Shown piece by piece: positions 15,822-18,515 of a stretch of DNA of 18,515 bases (within the stretch, counting starts at the first letter, position 1; each line of letters starts with the position of its first letter). The DNA comes from Phycisphaeraceae bacterium (lineage in GTDB: Bacteria; Planctomycetota; Phycisphaerae; Phycisphaerales; Phycisphaeraceae), in assembly GCA_016763955.1 (NCBI GenBank), contig JAESSU010000155.1, positions 1-18,515 on the forward strand. Direction: 5' to 3'. The notes under the pieces are model-generated. The model was not told the DNA's origin, searched no databases, and saw nothing but the letters and a program-made list of their open reading frames with translations. A program made the position numbers and the translations under genes.

Positions 15822-16994
15822 TCACGCCCGATTCCGATACAATTTTGGTGAGCTCGGAATATTAATCAAGCGAGTTTCAATGTATTTAGAAACGCTTAAG
15901 TCATTCATACAGGGCGCACCTGAGAATGGCGCAAGTTTGTGCAACAATGTCCATGCGGGACGCGACATATATTTGGCACCATTCAATGTTTCAAGAATAT
16001 CATCTCGTTGACTGTCATCATCTACAACAATAGCATTGAGCCAATAGTTAGACGATGCAAAGCTGGCTTCGCTAAAGACCGTAACACCGTCAATATCTGC
16101 AAAGGCTTCAACATAACGCTGTGTCAAATTACGTTTTTCAGCAACAAACCCGTCCAACTGTTCCAACTGCGCACAGCCCAAAGCCGCATTGATATTAGGC
16201 ATTCGGTAATTGTAACCGACCTCATCATGTACATATTGAAACGGGTGAGGAATTTTTGCCGTTGTGCTTAAGTGTTTGGCGCGTTTGGCTAGGGTTTCAT
16301 TGTTGGTGAGCAGCGCCCCGCCACCACCTGTGGTGACAATTTTATCGCCATTAAAACTGATCGCCGCGACCCGGCCAAATGTACCGCAATGTTTTCCTTT
16401 GTATTTTGAGCCCAAAGATTCCGCAGCATCTTCGACCAATATCAATCCCCAGCGGTCACAAACATCAACAAGTGCGTCCAAATCCACCGGATGACCAAAC
16501 GTGTGCATGCACACCACGCACGCGATGCGCTTGCCAGTTTGTTTGTTGATCACGCCAACATCTGTCTTATCTGCAATGTCCGTCAAATACGCGTCTAACT
16601 TGGTGGCATCAAGGCCCAAGGTCGAGGCTTCGATATCAACAAAATGAGGTGTCGCATGACAATACGCAATGGCATTGGCCGTCGCCACAAAGCTCAGCGT
16701 AGGAGCAATGACTTCATCTCCTGTTTTAACGCCTGCCACGATCAACGCCATATGCAACGCCGCCGTTCCATTCACCATGGCCACCGCATGATGAGCCCCG
16801 GTATAGGCACACAAATCAGCTTCTAACCGATCCACATAAGCGCCCACGGACGACACCCAACCGGTATCGATACAATCTTGAACATATGCGCTTTCATTTC
16901 CAGAAAATTCCGGCTCGTGCAACGGCGTGAACGATTCGACTGGGCCAAGAACCCCGGTAACAGCATCAAGAATTTGGGACGCAGTCCGGCTCAT
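15822..16994 (-). CDS. legC: LegC-family PLP-dependent sugar aminotransferase
   Basis: A 390-residue aminotransferase of the DegT/DnrJ/EryC1/StrS superfamily, LegC branch. In the known legionaminate route LegC converts the 4-keto-6-deoxy nucleotide-GlcNAc made by a dehydratase into the 4-amino sugar using glutamate. Visible motifs are SGNESAYVQDCIDTGWVSSV near the start, MVNGTAALHMAL, APTLSFVATANAI, the PLP-ring Asp in LVEDAAESLG (Asp189), and ISFNGDKIVTTGGGG with the Schiff-base Lys218; SFNG-K-TTGGGG is characteristic of this branch. The start codon overlaps the stop of the epimerase/dehydratase gene as ATGA, indicating translational coupling, and neuC follows after 1 base. It is clearly distinct from the second, DegT-type aminotransferase at the left edge. 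Confidence 0.9.
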   Translation of the reverse strand: MSRTASQILDAVTGVLGPVESFTPLHEPEFSGNESAYVQDCIDTGWVSSVGAYVDRLEADLCAYTGAHHAVAMVNGTAALHMALIVAGVKTGDEVIAPTLSFVATANAIAYCHATPHFVDIEASTLGLDATKLDAYLTDIADKTDVGVINKQTGKRIACVVCMHTFGHPVDLDALVDVCDRWGLILVEDAAESLGSKYKGKHCGTFGRVAAISFNGDKIVTTGGGGALLTNNETLAKRAKHLSTTAKIPHPFQYVHDEVGYNYRMPNINAALGCAQLEQLDGFVAEKRNLTQRYVEAFADIDGVTVFSEASFASSNYWLNAIVVDDDSQRDDILETLNGAKYMSRPAWTLLHKLAPFSGAPCMNDLSVSKYIETRLINIPSSPKLYRNRA

Positions 16995-18139
16995 GTTTTT
17001 GAATACTCGATGTCATTGTTGCGGTAATAATCTCGGCGCTGTTCATAGTCATGGAAAAAGCCCTGTTTCAACGCTGCAATCAATTCCCGAATACCATCGT
17101 CCACCGTATACTTCGGTGTGAAGTGCAAACGGTTCCGAATGCGGCTAAAATCAACCTTGTAATTGCGACGATCGAAACCGCCTTCTACATAGGTAATTTC
17201 ACCATCCGGAATGTGTTTAACAATCGCCTCAACCATCATGGCTTTGGTGTAATTGTTCACATCGCCACCAGCATTAAAGGCATCAAATGCGACGTCTTCG
17301 GCTGGGGCTTCCAATACGCGGGTTAGGCCACAAGCAAAATCTTGGACATGGCAATAGGGCCGCCAAGTATCTGCATCGTAAACATCTAATTTCTTGTTCA
17401 CGTACAAGTCTCGTGTGAACTCGCTTACGGTTAAATCGAAACGCATGCGCCCGCTGAGGCCAAACGCCGTTGAGAAACGCAAGACTGTTCCCGTATAATC
17501 AACTTGGCCTTTACCATCCAAAACGGCAGTCTCGGCCGCGACTTTTGATTTTGCATACAGAGACAACGGCTTTAATTCAAAGCTTTCATCGGCCGTGGTG
17601 TCCACAGGGATTTCACCATAATTGGAACATGTGGACACGAATACGACTTTGTTCAAGCCTTTACCGTTACACTGTTCGATAACATTTAAGACACCCGCAT
17701 CATTAATCGCAGCACTTTCTTGTGGATATTTTTTCGTAATCGGATCACCGACAAGGCCCGCCAACACGATGACGTCAGACACACCATCCAAAGCTTTGGT
17801 CACGGTGTCTTTGTCGGCCATATCGCCAAACATGAACTCATATCCCTTTGCACCTAAGAAAGGGTGTACGACGTCACGATTTTGGTACAACAGTAAATCG
17901 AGGCAACGTACCGAATACCCACGTGCTAACAGGTGGGTTGTCAGTGGCACACCAATGTAGCCGCCGCCGCCAACAATGAGAACTTTCCGATCCTCTAAGC
18001 CCTTAGGCGCCAAGGTGTCTTGCCACACACGTTCACCTTCGGCGAACATGCGATCCAAAAAATCACGTGGCACTTCTTTATCCGTGGCAAAATAAACGCG
18101 GTTTTTTAGGTTTTCAAGATAGGTCGTTGAGGTGGACAT
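16991..18139 (-). CDS. NAD-dependent epimerase/dehydratase (extended SDR) with N-terminal extension
   Basis: A 382-residue extended short-chain dehydrogenase acting on nucleotide sugars. The NAD-binding loop VGGGGYIG is at residues 56-63, the LAGLVGDP strand follows at 126-133, the catalytic Ser/Thr lies in VSTCSNYG (168-175) and the active YxxxK is Tyr195-Lys199 (LYAKSK). The roughly 50 residues before the NAD fold are unusual for the family and unrecognised. I chose the ATG at 18139 because an AAGGA site lies about 6 bases upstream; an in-frame ATG at 18154 would add 5 residues without a ribosome site. Position suggests the 4,6-dehydratase or a C4 epimerase/reductase step feeding LegC, but the sequence is not of the standard LegB/PglF pattern, so the reaction is uncertain. 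It overlaps the upstream CMP-sugar synthetase gene by 26 bases and legC by 4. Confidence 0.87.
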   Translation of the reverse strand: MSTSTTYLENLKNRVYFATDKEVPRDFLDRMFAEGERVWQDTLAPKGLEDRKVLIVGGGGYIGVPLTTHLLARGYSVRCLDLLLYQNRDVVHPFLGAKGYEFMFGDMADKDTVTKALDGVSDVIVLAGLVGDPITKKYPQESAAINDAGVLNVIEQCNGKGLNKVVFVSTCSNYGEIPVDTTADESFELKPLSLYAKSKVAAETAVLDGKGQVDYTGTVLRFSTAFGLSGRMRFDLTVSEFTRDLYVNKKLDVYDADTWRPYCHVQDFACGLTRVLEAPAEDVAFDAFNAGGDVNNYTKAMMVEAIVKHIPDGEITYVEGGFDRRNYKVDFSRIRNRLHFTPKYTVDDGIRELIAALKQGFFHDYEQRRDYYRNNDIEYSKT

Positions 18140-18515
18140 GATGATCCTTTGCATAAAGTCGGTCTACAAATTCAGGGTGGTCGACCAAGGCTTGAGCCAT
18201 AAGCAAATCGCCGGGTAGGTCGATGTCGATACCGTGGAGCGGGTCCATGTGGAACAGGCCTGTTTCGCCCTCCCTAAACAGAACCTTTTCACGGCGTACA
18301 AAGTCGGTTTTGGCCATATAGACCGCACCGTTGATAAAAAAGAAATTATCTTGATAGTCTTGACGGCGAACAGCACCATTCGCCTTGACGAGCATCTTAT
18401 AGACGTTTTTATTTTCACGAACGCATTCATAGGGGCTTTCGCGCATTTCATGAACGGAAACAACGGTGTCATAACCGCCCTCTTGCATCATGCCCCATGC
18501 ACCTTCGATATCTTC
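18114..18515 (-). CDS. CMP-sugar synthetase (NeuA/PtmB/LegF type), N-terminus outside window
   Basis: The frame is open to the right edge (from EDIEGAWGMMQ) and stops at 18114, giving the C-terminal 133 residues of what should be a roughly 230-residue protein. YDTVVSVHEMRESPYECV, DNFFFINGAVYMAK and the late HGIDIDLPGDLLMA segment match the back half of acylneuraminate cytidylyltransferases; GIDID places the C-terminal metal/substrate acidic residues. The family joins CMP from CTP to a nonulosonate before glycosyl transfer. The nucleotide-binding N-terminus cannot be checked here. Its stop lies inside the start of the epimerase/dehydratase gene, the first link of the tightly overlapping region A operon. 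Choosing among NeuA, PtmB, LegF or PseF needs the missing half. Confidence 0.86.
   Translation of the reverse strand, partial: EDIEGAWGMMQEGGYDTVVSVHEMRESPYECVRENKNVYKMLVKANGAVRRQDYQDNFFFINGAVYMAKTDFVRREKVLFREGETGLFHMDPLHGIDIDLPGDLLMAQALVDHPEFVDRLYAKDHHVHLNDLS

Noticed and set aside
17622..17960. Plus-strand open frame of 112 codons
   Set aside because: Antisense to the conserved NAD-binding half of the epimerase/dehydratase; no domain or ribosome site supports it.
1..18515. CRISPR arrays, tRNA or rRNA genes, riboswitches, replication origins
   Set aside because: No regularly spaced repeats, cloverleaf-like or rRNA-like conserved segments, or recognisable origin or riboswitch motifs were seen on either strand.

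Overview
The window is most of a surface-glycan (flagellin-glycosylation or O-antigen/capsule type) biosynthesis island. Every substantial gene lies on the minus strand, so the island is transcribed from position 18515 towards position 1. The mix of nonulosonate-type sugar enzymes, a PglK/MsbA-like ABC exporter, asparagine-synthetase homologues and IS3-family debris fits a Gram-negative bacterium, perhaps an alphaproteobacterium. No ribosomal or other phylogenetic marker is present, so that placement is a low-confidence inference. Base composition is uneven: the 14.7-18.5 kb block is visibly more GC-rich than the 0.9-4.5 kb and 8.5-14.3 kb parts, as is common in islands assembled by transfer.

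Region A (18515-14657) is a tight operon for an activated nonulosonate or related di-amino sugar: the 3' part of a CMP-sugar synthetase (NeuA/PtmB/LegF type), an NAD-dependent epimerase/dehydratase, a LegC-family aminotransferase and a NeuC/LegG-type hydrolysing UDP-sugar 2-epimerase. The genes overlap or lie 1 base apart. The NeuB/LegI synthase and the N-acetyltransferase expected for a complete legionaminate-type pathway are not in the window. Directly after neuC lies a short broken reading frame (14464-14660) of unknown identity, then a perfect 10-bp hairpin.

Region B (14321-12390) holds an unrecognised GT-B-like gene with a GTG start, followed by a nested graveyard of IS3-family fragments on both strands (about 12390-13088). 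The left end of that debris lies about 23 bp upstream of the next gene.

Region C (12367-4528) is a looser series: a PFTS-motif polysaccharide biosynthesis protein, a SAM-dependent methyltransferase, a radical SAM/SPASM protein, an asparagine-synthetase homologue whose glutaminase nucleophile is missing, and a full-length AsnB homologue broken by a one-base frameshift in an A5 tract. Gaps here are 83-196 bp, and three contain plausible sigma-70-type promoters, so several of these genes may be separate transcription units. Region D (4475-1) is again compact: an ABC exporter/flippase, an SpsF-like cytidylyltransferase, a Gfo/Idh/MocA oxidoreductase and a DegT/DnrJ/EryC1/StrS aminotransferase that runs off the left edge.

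The layout implies two nucleotide-activated amino-sugar routes: region A (NeuA-like plus LegC plus NeuC) and region D (SpsF-like plus Gfo/Idh plus DegT). Decorating enzymes (amide formation, radical SAM chemistry, methylation) and candidate transferases lie between them, and the ABC protein could move the product. The least understood part is the pairing of a glutaminase-dead AsnB homologue with an intact-type AsnB homologue beside a radical SAM/SPASM enzyme. Two independent one-base deletions in homopolymers (5395-5399 and 14568-14572) raise the question of sequencing error versus real gene decay.
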